A DNA stretch of 64,000 nucleotides, from contig NZ_UGTA01000001.1 in assembly GCF_900454895.1 (NCBI RefSeq), forward strand, positions 868,001 through 932,000, given 5' to 3'. The position numbers and the translations under genes are program-made. The notes below the pieces were generated by a model. That model was given only the letters and a program-made list of their open reading frames with translations. It ran no database searches and was not told the origin of the DNA. Origin of the DNA: Phocoenobacter uteri (lineage in GTDB: Bacteria; Pseudomonadota; Gammaproteobacteria; Enterobacterales; Pasteurellaceae). Positions 8,190 to 17,975 of the stretch are shown here, piece after piece; position 1 is the first letter of the stretch; every line of letters begins with the position of its first letter.

Positions 8190-11100
8190 TTATAAAATAA
8201 TGTTCTCCACATTGTTATCAACATACACCGTTGCGTCTCCATTGACATAGGTGTGGTAAACACCTTCATGCTTAGGATCCACAGTTTGAGTAAACCCTTT
8301 TAACGTAACAGTGTCATTTTCATCTGCCACAATCAATAATTGATTATGTGTATCTGTCATATTGAGTACGTCGTTCTCTGTAAGAGTGATATTTTGTGTT
8401 TGTTTATCCTCTAAATCAAACAGTTCAATGTTAGAGATTTTACTTGTATCTAAATGGATTTCACCTGAAATCTGGTCAAATACTAATACATCGAAACCTG
8501 TACTACCGTCGATGTGATGATCATTACTGTACGCAATCACATCATTATCATCTGTACCATTTTCGTTTAACCCAACCATGTCGCTTGCTGCTCTATCCTG
8601 TGCTCTTGCTGTTACAGTATAGTCTAAGTGGTTGGTTGCAAATTCCGATGTATCCCCATCACTATCCGTTAATTGAAATTCTATATTAACTTGTTGCGTT
8701 GCCTTCGTCGCTGCTTTTTGTGCTTTAACCGAAGGTTTGTAAGTATATTGTGCTGAGTGCATATTAAAGTCAATCGTGCTTCCATCATTTAACGTAACTT
8801 CTATGTGATCACCTTGCTTATGTGTTCCATCATATGATGTTGAGATATTCATTTTAGCATCATAGGTATAAGTTTTACCTTCAACTCGAATAGTTGAAAC
8901 AAAACCACCATCTCCACCAAACATTGTATCAACACCCGCTGTACCACTAGTAATGTCGCCTTCTAATAGCGATTGTGTAATTGCTATAGGCTTATATTCT
9001 TTAACGGTTTGTAATATTGCTGTTTTAATCAATGAACCATTTTCAACACGAATTAGCCCTGCTTGTGGATTCTCCGGATGCTCTCTATCATATGATAGTT
9101 TCATTAAATTATTATCATCAGCATCTCGTCCCACAGCAACAGCATATGACATATCAACCTTATAGGTATTTAAAATATCCTGCCATTCCCCCTTACGAAT
9201 AAAACGATTAAATCTCCAAGGATTTAATGAACCTTCTGGGTTACCATCGGTAATAAAGTACGAAATTGTTTTATCTGCATACGGAATATCATTCGTTGTT
9301 TCATTCCATTGTCTTAATCCTTTCGCAAAGTTACTGTTACCACCTTTAGGATCATCATTTAATAAGAATGCTTTTGCTTGTTCTACGGTCATCCAGTCAG
9401 TAATAACATCAGCATTCGATCCATCTCGTTGAACTAAACCATCACTGTAACGGTTAAATTTAACCATTGTTCTGCTGTTTTCTTCATATTTTTGTAATAC
9501 TGCTAAACTTGCATCAACAGCCAATTCCCATTTAGTATAGAAACCACCACCCGGTTTAGGGACAGCACTTTCCCCTTGATCTTCTCGTACCATTGAACCT
9601 GAACCATCAATTGTAAGCATAATATTGAATCTGGTAAGTGAATCTTCTTTACTCACACTTTTGGTTACATCTTCTGCATTTGGACTATCATCTTCAATCA
9701 CAATGCTTGTTGAAATACTTGAACCATCCGCAGTGGTTAATTGAATTGGGATGGTTAAATCCTGCTCATTCGCACCACTGTTGTTAGAATCAAGTTTAAC
9801 ACCACCAGTGTGATCAATTGATTTATGCAATGTTACTTTATAATCTAAGCCTTCATTTTCTCCCTCTCCTGCTTTTTGATCGTTGAAATTCACCGTTACA
9901 AAATTTGAACCATCTGCAAGTTTTCCGATCAGTTCTTTACTTCCATTGTTGTATTCCCAAGTAATAGGCTCACCATTTTGGGTTAATTTAAGTGCATTTA
10001 GTGCATCAATATCCACATTATTTACTGTTGAGGTAGTTGCTACTTTACCAAAACCTTCAACTGCATTGGTTGTATCAGCATCAGTGGTTACGCCGACATT
10101 ATCTCTAACTCCATATACTAGACCTTCCTCTGAAACGTGAGCAGATTTTGGTATAATAGTCGGTTCAATTTGAACATCTGTTTTATCTGTGTCCATTGCA
10201 GTTAAATTACCTTTGGTGACCGTTGCAGTAACTTCAAAAGGTTTTCCCTCTGCAAAAGTTAATTGAGCCACTTTTTCAGCTGGTAGAGTATATGACCAAT
10301 GTCCATTTTCAACGGTTGTACTTAGCCCTGATGTATATTTGCTTCCTGATGCAACATCTGTATTTGTAGCAACTGTTAAATTAACCGTTGAGCCATTTGG
10401 TGCATCAGATGTACCACTAATAACGATATCGCTATTAGATTGTACTTCGCCATACTTATTTGCATTCGCAACATTATCCTCGTCATTTTCAGCACCATTA
10501 CCATTTTTAGGTTGATCATTACCTGTACCTATTGAGGTGATATCAATATGTAAATCATTATCTACAATTGTGCCTTCTGCGTGAGCTTTAACGATACTCG
10601 TCAACCCTTTTTGAGCCATATTGATAGTCTCAGAAATAGTCATTTTAACAATTTCGGTACTTTCTGCATTGTCATCATTTTCAATAACTACGTCAAATGT
10701 TGGTTTACCTGTTGAATTTGCAGGAATAACCACATCAAAACCTGTTTCATTTAACAAGTTATTGATTTCAGTATCCGTTAAGTTATGAATATGACCCTCT
10801 GAATCTGTATAAACCACTTTCTTAATATCAGCTTTGTCAATACTATCCGTCACACTTGTATCAATTTTTGCTTTTACCGTCGTCGGCATTGGGCTTGCTG
10901 TTTGGGTTTGGGTTCCAACTTCTATTTGACTAATCACAAAGGTATGTTTCACATCATTATCACCTTCGTTAATACTTGTCGCACTTGTACGCTCAATCGC
11001 TAGTTCAGTTTTAATCACATCGATTTGATCCACATCTTTAACTGTTTTACTCTCTTTTGAAATCGTCGCAGTTACTTTCAATGGCTCATCTTGTTTAAAA

Positions 11101-14100
11101 CTTAATGCTTTCACACGCTCATTAGATAACGTTAATGACCAAGTACCATCGGCTTTAACAATCGCTTTTTCACTATCGTATTTACTTCCTGATACATTAT
11201 CCACATTAGTTTCAATTTTCACATTCACTTGCGTTCCAGCTGGAATATTCTCTGTTTTACCTTCAATCGTTATACCTTGACTTAAATCAGTTATCTTACC
11301 GTATTTATTATCGCCTAATGAGTTATTGCTTTCTTCATTTGGCTGAACTACACCAGCAATTGATGTAATATCAATTGTCATATCATCATCATTGATCATA
11401 TTTACCACAGCACTTGATTTATCTGTATCAGTTTCAAACAGACCATTATATTCCGGTAAAGCGGTCACTTTTAGTTGTAATTTTTCAGTTGCTTCTGCAA
11501 CATCATCATTGGCTACTTTAACTCTGATTTTCACAACAGAGCCGTTGTGTGGTAATTTAACGTTACCCTCACCATTTGGATTATCCGCTGAAAATATTGC
11601 TTTCCAAGCATTGCTTGCAACATCAAAGTATTCAACATCTGTGTAATCAGTTGGCTTAGTTGCCATTTCCTCACCTGTAATCACAGGAAAGCTAATTTTG
11701 GTTACTACATCACTTGCTGTTGGATTATCTAATTTCACTTCATTTACAATAAATGTATTTGTGCTATCACCTTCTGTTACTGTTTTGGGAGAGACCACTA
11801 TTACCTTAGTTTTTGCAATCGGTGCTAAATCAGTATCTGTCGCAGTTTGAGCAGCATCATTAGTTACACTAGCTTTAAAGGTTAAATTACCTTTGGTTAA
11901 ATCAAGATTTGAAATATTTTGCTCTGTTACATCAACAGACCAAGCTCCATTTATTACTGTTGTAGTAACCCGTGTCGTTGTGCCATTTGCATCTGTAATA
12001 GTAATCGTCACATCCTTACCATCTTCAACTTCAGTCGTTACGCCATTAAGGTTAAAGTTTGGTTTATTGATAAAGCCATATTTATTAGCTGTATCTTTTG
12101 TTACCACAGTATCTTGATCGGCTGGCTGTGTAGTACCATTGATCGATACAATATCAATCGTTGGTAGTGCAAGCTGAATATTGGTCTTATCAATATCTTC
12201 CACTGTTAAATTAACTTTGGTTACACTTGCTGTCACTTCAAGAGGTTTTCCATTTTCAAAGCTTAATTCATCCATTTGGGCTTTTGGTACAATATACGAC
12301 CAATGTCCATCTTTAACTTTTGTTGTTAGATCTGATAAAGATGTTTTATTCGTTGCAACAGTTAAAGTAACTACCGAATCATTTGGAGCATCAGATGTAC
12401 CACTAATAACAAGATCGCCATTAGGTTTAAGTACCCCGTATTCATTCGCATTTGCTACAATATTTACACCATTTTCACTATTATTACCTGATTCTGGCTG
12501 TTGATTATCGCCAATAGACGTAATATCAATATGGAGATCATTATCAATAATTGTTCCTTGCTGTGAATCCTGCCCGATAGGTGAAAGTACATTTGTGGAA
12601 TTTTCAATCTTCATTTTTACCACTTCATTACTTTCTCCTGCTGTATCCGGTTTTGGATAAATATCAAACTTCGGTATACCTGTTGAACCAGCAGGGATCG
12701 TAATATTCATCCCATTTGCAAATAGATCGTTAATTTGAGCTTCTGTTAAATTATTTGAATTACCCGTAGCGTCAGTAAATATAATATGGTCAATATCATT
12801 CTTACTAATACTATTTGTAATCATCGTATCTATTTTGACCGTTACTGTCGTATCCAATAAACTTACGGCAACATCATTATTACTATCCTCTGTTTGCTTA
12901 ATTTCAAAGGTTAGTTTTTCTATTACATCTTCTTGGATAAAATCTGCCCCTGTACGATAAATAGATACATTCGTATTAGTTACTGGCGATTTATCTATAT
13001 CCGTAACCGTTTTACCTTTCGCGGTTACCGTTGCACTCACCTCAAGCGGCTGATTTTTCGCAAATATTAAATTCACAGTTTGATTTGCTGGTAACGTAGT
13101 TTCCCAATCACCGTTCTCTTTCACTGTTGCAATTTTAGTGTATTTACTACTTTCAACTACATCTGTGTTCGTAGAAATAATAACTGTAACAGGAGTTCCT
13201 GCTGGTACACCTTGAGTAGTTCCTTTAATCACTATCGTTTGATTATCAATAAGACCATATTCATTTGCCGTGTTATCTTCTCTACCGTCTCCCGCTACTG
13301 GCTGATCTACTCGACCAATATGTGTAATATCCATACTGATATCATTATCACTTTCAACAATGGAGGCTGTAAGCTCCTCAGTTCCATTTGTTGTTTTACC
13401 TGATTTAACAACAGCTTTAACAGGTAAATCTAGAGTATCTTCAATCTCTGAATCATCCTTGGTTACTATTTCAACTGTCTTTTTAACATCACCTTTTGGA
13501 ATAGTTATATCAACTGTCGTGTTATCTGGTTTTGTCAAAGTCACTACAACATCTTCATTAGATGGTTTATCTAACACTAATGTAACTGTTGCCGTTTCTC
13601 CCTCTATAACTTCATCACCAATAATACTTAATGTTGGTTTGTCATTATCCGTTTCTTCAATTACCGTTTTAAGTGGTGTTTTTCCATTCGTTGTATCCCC
13701 TGACTTAACCACACCAACAATAGGTAATTCTTGAGTATCTTCAACCTCTCCATCATCTTCCGTCTCTACTTGGATTGTCTGTGATGTCGCTCCTTTTGGG
13801 ATCGTAACATCAACTTTATCACCATTTGGTTTTGTAACTGTAACGACTATTGGCTCATTAGATGCTTTATCTAAGGAAACTGTTATTGTAGATTCGTTAC
13901 CCTCAACAACTGACGTCGCACTCAAACTTACCGTTGGTTTATCATTATCCAACTCTTCAATCTCTGTTGTGACTGCTGTATTACCATTTGTCGTATTGTT
14001 ACTTGTCACAACTGCTCTCACAGGCAATTTTTGGGTATCTTCCACAATACCGTCTTCTTTTGTCGCTATTTCAACTGTCTTTTTAACATCGCCTTTTGGA

Positions 14101-17100
14101 ATAGTTATATCAACTGTCGTGTTATCTGGTTCTGTCAAGGTCACTACAACATCTTCATTAGATGGTTTATCTAACACTAATGTAACTGTTGCCGTTTCTC
14201 CCTCTATAACTTCATCACCAATAATACTTAATGTTGGTTTGTCATTATCCGTTTCTTCAATTACCGTTTTAAGTGGTGTTTTTCCATTCGTTGTATCCCC
14301 TGACTTAACCACACCAACAATAGGTAATTCTTGAGTATCTTCAACCTCTCCATCATCTTCCGTCTCTACTTGGATTGTCTGTGATGTCGCTCCTTTTGGG
14401 ATCGTAACATCAACTTTATCACCATTTGGTTTTGTAACTGTAACGACTATTGGCTCATTAGATGCTTTATCTAAGGAAACTGTTATTGTAGATTCGTTAC
14501 CCTCAACAACTGACGTCGCACTCAAACTTACCGTTGGTTTATCATTATCCAACTCTTCAATCTCTGTTGTGACTGCTGTATTACCATTTGTCGTATTGTT
14601 ACTTGTCACAACTGCTCTCACAGGCAATTTTTGGGTATCTTCCACAATACCATCTTCTTTTGTCGCTATTTCAACTGTCTTTTTAACATCACCTTTTGGA
14701 ATAGTTATATCAACTGTCGTGTTATCTGGTTCTGTCAAGGTCACTACAACATCTTCATTAGATGGTTTATCTAACACTAATGTAACTGTTGCCGTTTCTC
14801 CCTCTATAACTTCATCACCAATAATACTTAATGTTGGTTTGTCAGCCTTATTATCATTATCTGATTCAATAATTTTTGTAACTAATGGATCTTTTGAATT
14901 TGCAATATCACCACTTTTTACAACCGCTTTAACTGGTAATTCCTGTACTGTCTCAACTTCTTGATCATCCTTCGTTGCTACTTTAATAGAAGCTTCTTTC
15001 TGACCTTTTACGATTGTTACATCTTCTTTCGTACCATCTGGCTTAGTAATCGTCACAACAATATCTTCATTTGATACTTTATTTAATTTAACTGTGACCG
15101 TTGATTCCTCTCCTTCCACAACAGGGGTGGCTTCAATGGTTAATGTCGGAACATCATTATCATTTTCAACGATTGTTGCGGTGATTTCATTCGTACCATT
15201 TGTTGTATTATTACTTTTCACTACCGCTTTCACGATAAGATTTTGTGTATCTTCTACATTCTCATCTTCCGCCGTCGCAACAATGACTTTTTTAGATTTT
15301 TCTCCTTTCGGGATGATAACCTCAACTTCTTCCCCATTCGGTTTGCTCAATGCCACTACAACATCTGTTGTTGATACTTTATCTAGTCTCACGATAATCG
15401 TTGCATTTTCACCTTCAACAACTTCATCACCTACCAAACTCACCGTCGGTTGATCATTATCCGTTTCTTCTATCGTTGTTTTCAGAACTGTTTTACCATT
15501 CGTGGTTGTCCCTGCTTTCACAACAGCTTTAACAGGTAAGTGCTGTGTTGCTTCAACATGACCATCATCCGTTGTTGGCACTTTAATAGAAGCTTCTTTC
15601 TGACCTTTTACAATTGTTACATCTTCTTTCGTACCATCTGGCTTAGTAATCGTCACAACAATATCTTCATTTGATACTTTATTTAATTTAACTGTGACCG
15701 TTGATTCCTCTCCTTCCACAACAGGGGTGGCTTCAATGGTTAATGTCGGAACATCATTATCATTTTCAACGATTGTTGCGGTGATTTCATTCGTACCATT
15801 TGTTGTATTATTACTTTTCACTACCGCTTTCACGATAAGATTTTGTGTATCTTCTACATTCTCATCTTCCGCCGTCGCAACAATGACTTTTTTAGATTTT
15901 TCTCCTTTCGGGATGATAACCTCAACTTCTTCCCCATTCGGTTTGCTCAATGCCACTACAACATCTGTTGTTGATACTTTATCTAGTCTCACGATAATCG
16001 TTGCATTTTCACCTTCAACAACTTCATCACCTACCAAACTCACCGTCGGTTGATCATTATCCGTTTCTTCTATCGTTGTTTTCAGAACTGTTTTACCATT
16101 CGTGGTTGTCCCTGCTTTCACAACAGCTTTAACAGGTAAGTGCTGTGTTGCTTCAACATGACCATCATCCGTTGTTGGCACTTTAATAGAAGCTTCTTTC
16201 TGACCTTTTACGATTGTTACATCTTCTTTCGTACCATCTGGCTTAGTAATCATCACAACAATATCTTCATTTGATACTTTATTTAATTTAACTGTGACCG
16301 TTGATTCCTCTCCTTCTACAACAGGGGTTGCTTCAATAGTTAATGTCGGAACATCATTTTCGATAGTATCTTTATACTCAATTTTTATAATTGATGGTTC
16401 TTTTACTTTAGTTCCATCAATAGCAGTTCCAGTATATTTAATTGGCGTCGGATCTTTTTCAAAGCCTATATCAGGCGTAAATGTTATTTTCCCTGTATTA
16501 GGGTCAACCGTCCACGTCCCCTCATCTGCCACATCGATAACTGTAACTTCCTTACCATCTTTGTCTAATAATTTAATCGTTTTAGGATCAAGCTTACCTT
16601 TACTTTTTTCAATAATATCAATTGTCACTGGATCACCCATATTTTGAGTGACTTTTTCATCAATATTTGGTAGTTCTATCACTGTAGGTTCTGTATGTTC
16701 CGATGATTCAGAATCATCATAAAATAAAGGAATAAGAGCGAATAATCCTAATAATCCCCACCAAGGAAAAAAGACTCCATAAGCTAATTCATCACCACCA
16801 ATGGCTTGTGGTTTTGCGTCTCCATCTTCTAAAATACTAACTGCATCTACCGTTTCTGCTGATTCTGGAATATAAGCATAATATTTACCATTTTCATGCA
16901 AGCCAATTAAAATACCTGTCGCATTCGTTACTTCTCCATCACTTTTATCTAAACCCTTGGCTTTTTCTTCTTCAATATTTCCATAATAATCTTTAATAAG
17001 AATATCTGGTTCAATTTCTAGTGAACTACCTTTCCCTTCATTTTCATCTAATATAATGAGGAGATCTTGCCCTACACGTCTCGCAATAATATTCTGAGGA

Positions 17101-17237
17101 GCCGTTTTATTTAGAGTATTATAAAGTTCATAATTCACTCCCCTCACATTTTGAATTGTTAATAAATCTCCACTTGTGACATCATATACTTTTTCTACTT
17201 CTTGATTATCACGTAATATAACTTGAATATTTGTCAT
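8190..17237 (-). CDS. Giant type I-secreted repeat adhesin with VWA domain
   Basis: 3015 residues. The first 150 residues resemble the BapA-type prefix domain, followed by a hydrophobic stretch (154-173) and an acidic linker. Ten repeats of about 100 residues occupy roughly 295-1296 (each PT-hydrophobic..., VVEGE, TTNG, DND). Five longer Ig-like domains follow (each opening with I-D-I-x-S-I and a YG motif), mixed with Calx-beta-like segments. A von Willebrand A domain with the MIDAS motif DGSGSM starts near 2543. The last 130 or so residues resemble the type I secretion target of large adhesins. Classical RTX nonapeptide arrays are absent. Probably exported by a LapBCE-like system, not encoded here, and used in attachment or biofilm. 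GAGGAAAA precedes the ATG. Confidence 0.85.
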   Translation of the reverse strand: MTNIQVILRDNQEVEKVYDVTSGDLLTIQNVRGVNYELYNTLNKTAPQNIIARRVGQDLLIILDENEGKGSSLEIEPDILIKDYYGNIEEEKAKGLDKSDGEVTNATGILIGLHENGKYYAYIPESAETVDAVSILEDGDAKPQAIGGDELAYGVFFPWWGLLGLFALIPLFYDDSESSEHTEPTVIELPNIDEKVTQNMGDPVTIDIIEKSKGKLDPKTIKLLDKDGKEVTVIDVADEGTWTVDPNTGKITFTPDIGFEKDPTPIKYTGTAIDGTKVKEPSIIKIEYKDTIENDVPTLTIEATPVVEGEESTVTVKLNKVSNEDIVVMITKPDGTKEDVTIVKGQKEASIKVPTTDDGHVEATQHLPVKAVVKAGTTTNGKTVLKTTIEETDNDQPTVSLVGDEVVEGENATIIVRLDKVSTTDVVVALSKPNGEEVEVIIPKGEKSKKVIVATAEDENVEDTQNLIVKAVVKSNNTTNGTNEITATIVENDNDVPTLTIEATPVVEGEESTVTVKLNKVSNEDIVVTITKPDGTKEDVTIVKGQKEASIKVPTTDDGHVEATQHLPVKAVVKAGTTTNGKTVLKTTIEETDNDQPTVSLVGDEVVEGENATIIVRLDKVSTTDVVVALSKPNGEEVEVIIPKGEKSKKVIVATAEDENVEDTQNLIVKAVVKSNNTTNGTNEITATIVENDNDVPTLTIEATPVVEGEESTVTVKLNKVSNEDIVVTITKPDGTKEDVTIVKGQKEASIKVATKDDQEVETVQELPVKAVVKSGDIANSKDPLVTKIIESDNDNKADKPTLSIIGDEVIEGETATVTLVLDKPSNEDVVVTLTEPDNTTVDITIPKGDVKKTVEIATKEDGIVEDTQKLPVRAVVTSNNTTNGNTAVTTEIEELDNDKPTVSLSATSVVEGNESTITVSLDKASNEPIVVTVTKPNGDKVDVTIPKGATSQTIQVETEDDGEVEDTQELPIVGVVKSGDTTNGKTPLKTVIEETDNDKPTLSIIGDEVIEGETATVTLVLDKPSNEDVVVTLTEPDNTTVDITIPKGDVKKTVEIATKEDGIVEDTQKLPVRAVVTSNNTTNGNTAVTTEIEELDNDKPTVSLSATSVVEGNESTITVSLDKASNEPIVVTVTKPNGDKVDVTIPKGATSQTIQVETEDDGEVEDTQELPIVGVVKSGDTTNGKTPLKTVIEETDNDKPTLSIIGDEVIEGETATVTLVLDKPSNEDVVVTLTKPDNTTVDITIPKGDVKKTVEIVTKDDSEIEDTLDLPVKAVVKSGKTTNGTEELTASIVESDNDISMDITHIGRVDQPVAGDGREDNTANEYGLIDNQTIVIKGTTQGVPAGTPVTVIISTNTDVVESSKYTKIATVKENGDWETTLPANQTVNLIFAKNQPLEVSATVTAKGKTVTDIDKSPVTNTNVSIYRTGADFIQEDVIEKLTFEIKQTEDSNNDVAVSLLDTTVTVKIDTMITNSISKNDIDHIIFTDATGNSNNLTEAQINDLFANGMNITIPAGSTGIPKFDIYPKPDTAGESNEVVKMKIENSTNVLSPIGQDSQQGTIIDNDLHIDITSIGDNQQPESGNNSENGVNIVANANEYGVLKPNGDLVISGTSDAPNDSVVTLTVATNKTSLSDLTTKVKDGHWSYIVPKAQMDELSFENGKPLEVTASVTKVNLTVEDIDKTNIQLALPTIDIVSINGTTQPADQDTVVTKDTANKYGFINKPNFNLNGVTTEVEDGKDVTITITDANGTTTRVTTTVINGAWSVDVTEQNISNLDLTKGNLTFKASVTNDAAQTATDTDLAPIAKTKVIVVSPKTVTEGDSTNTFIVNEVKLDNPTASDVVTKISFPVITGEEMATKPTDYTDVEYFDVASNAWKAIFSADNPNGEGNVKLPHNGSVVKIRVKVANDDVAEATEKLQLKVTALPEYNGLFETDTDKSSAVVNMINDDDMTIDITSIAGVVQPNEESNNSLGDNKYGKITDLSQGITIEGKTENIPAGTQVNVKIETNVDNVSGSKYDSEKAIVKADGTWSLTLSNERVKALSFKQDEPLKVTATISKESKTVKDVDQIDVIKTELAIERTSATSINEGDNDVKHTFVISQIEVGTQTQTASPMPTTVKAKIDTSVTDSIDKADIKKVVYTDSEGHIHNLTDTEINNLLNETGFDVVIPANSTGKPTFDVVIENDDNAESTEIVKMTISETINMAQKGLTSIVKAHAEGTIVDNDLHIDITSIGTGNDQPKNGNGAENDEDNVANANKYGEVQSNSDIVISGTSDAPNGSTVNLTVATNTDVASGSKYTSGLSTTVENGHWSYTLPAEKVAQLTFAEGKPFEVTATVTKGNLTAMDTDKTDVQIEPTIIPKSAHVSEEGLVYGVRDNVGVTTDADTTNAVEGFGKVATTSTVNNVDIDALNALKLTQNGEPITWEYNNGSKELIGKLADGSNFVTVNFNDQKAGEGENEGLDYKVTLHKSIDHTGGVKLDSNNSGANEQDLTIPIQLTTADGSSISTSIVIEDDSPNAEDVTKSVSKEDSLTRFNIMLTIDGSGSMVREDQGESAVPKPGGGFYTKWELAVDASLAVLQKYEENSRTMVKFNRYSDGLVQRDGSNADVITDWMTVEQAKAFLLNDDPKGGNSNFAKGLRQWNETTNDIPYADKTISYFITDGNPEGSLNPWRFNRFIRKGEWQDILNTYKVDMSYAVAVGRDADDNNLMKLSYDREHPENPQAGLIRVENGSLIKTAILQTVKEYKPIAITQSLLEGDITSGTAGVDTMFGGDGGFVSTIRVEGKTYTYDAKMNISTSYDGTHKQGDHIEVTLNDGSTIDFNMHSAQYTYKPSVKAQKAATKATQQVNIEFQLTDSDGDTSEFATNHLDYTVTARAQDRAASDMVGLNENGTDDNDVIAYSNDHHIDGSTGFDVLVFDQISGEIHLDTSKISNIELFDLEDKQTQNITLTENDVLNMTDTHNQLLIVADENDTVTLKGFTQTVDPKHEGVYHTYVNGDATVYVDNNVENIIL
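13350..16355 (-). repeat. Tandem 300/600-bp repeats within the adhesin gene
   Basis: Ten 300-bp units encode ten 100-residue domains in the order A-B-A-B-A-C-D-C-D-C. The higher-order period is exactly 600 bp and near-identical. For example, 15181-15600 repeats at 15781-16200, and 13500-14100 repeats at 14100-14700. Such identity shows recent duplication or gene conversion and allows in-frame gain or loss of units. Confidence 0.9.
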
Positions 17238-17748
17238 TATTTTTCCTCTAAATTTTTGAATTTCTATATTATAGATTTGTTAAAATTCAGATACGTTATG
17301 TCGTATCATAACAACTATGCTTTTATTAAAATATTTTCTCATACTTAATTATTTAGTTGTCTATTTAATCATTAGTGTTACTGCACCCTTTTAATTCCTA
17401 ACTTACCAACATACAATTTTCTTAATTCATAAGTGGTAAAAAACCTATATAACTTCTTCTAGAAATTAAAATAAGCACCTCCATCTAATATGGTGCAGAG
17501 CGTCCAATTATAACACACCTGTTTAAAATTTGATCCGCTCAGTGGCATTTCATTCAAAATATGAGATAAAATTAGCCTTTCGTTACGAAATAATCATCTA
17601 CAATATTATCTAATCTCTCCTATTTTTACAGTCTATAATCAAAAAACACCTCCTAAAACATCAAAATAGTTAAATAAAGTTATTCATAACAAATAAAAAG
17701 TTATGCTATCATTCCATCCAAGTTAACAAACCAAACTTCATAAAAATC
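17238..17748. other. Divergent intergenic region, adhesin / yejL
   Basis: 511 bp of AT-rich DNA between divergent genes, with no reading frame worth calling. It should hold the adhesin promoter (a TATAAT on the minus strand at 17268-17273, no clear -35 box) and the yejL promoter near 17683-17712. I see no recognisable regulator site, RNA gene or repeat. Confidence 0.5.
17683..17712 (+). promoter_or_regulatory. Candidate promoter of yejL-yejM
   Basis: An extended -10 element, TGCTATCAT (17704-17712), has TTCATA (4 of 6 to TTGACA) 18 bp upstream. It lies about 37 bp before the yejL ATG. Confidence 0.4.
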
Positions 17749-17973
17749 ATGGCAATCAAATCAAAATATCAAAACGAACAACTCGATACACTATTAAATG
17801 AATTACTTATCGTCCTTGAAAAGAACAAAACCCCAGTGGATTTGTCTTTAATGGTATTAGGCAATATGGTAAGTAATATTTTGCTGAATAATGTAAACGA
17901 CCCACAACAACGAGAACGCTTGGCAGAAACATTTTCACAAGCATTAAAAAATTCACTTATTACTAAACACTAA
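17749..17973 (+). CDS. yejL: YejL family protein (DUF1414)
   Basis: A 74-residue cytoplasmic protein with the family signature LLNELL.VLEKNK.P.DLSLMVLGNMV.N, close to E. coli YejL (75 residues). Function is not established. It is invariably placed just upstream of yejM in gammaproteobacteria, and here the yejM ATG follows two bases after its stop codon, so the two are translated from one message. Confidence 0.9.
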   Translation: MAIKSKYQNEQLDTLLNELLIVLEKNKTPVDLSLMVLGNMVSNILLNNVNDPQQRERLAETFSQALKNSLITKH

Positions 17974-17975
17974 CT

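Noticed and set aside
13360..16647. Several 107-131 codon plus-strand frames opposite the adhesin repeats, some in identical pairs 600 bp apart
   Set aside because: They are antisense shadows of the repeats; identity reflects the repeats, their starts lack ribosome sites and their translations are Ser/Thr/Val low-complexity.
8190..17237. Tandem repeats as a CRISPR array
   Set aside because: Units of 300 bp are in-frame protein repeats with no spacers; no cas genes are present.
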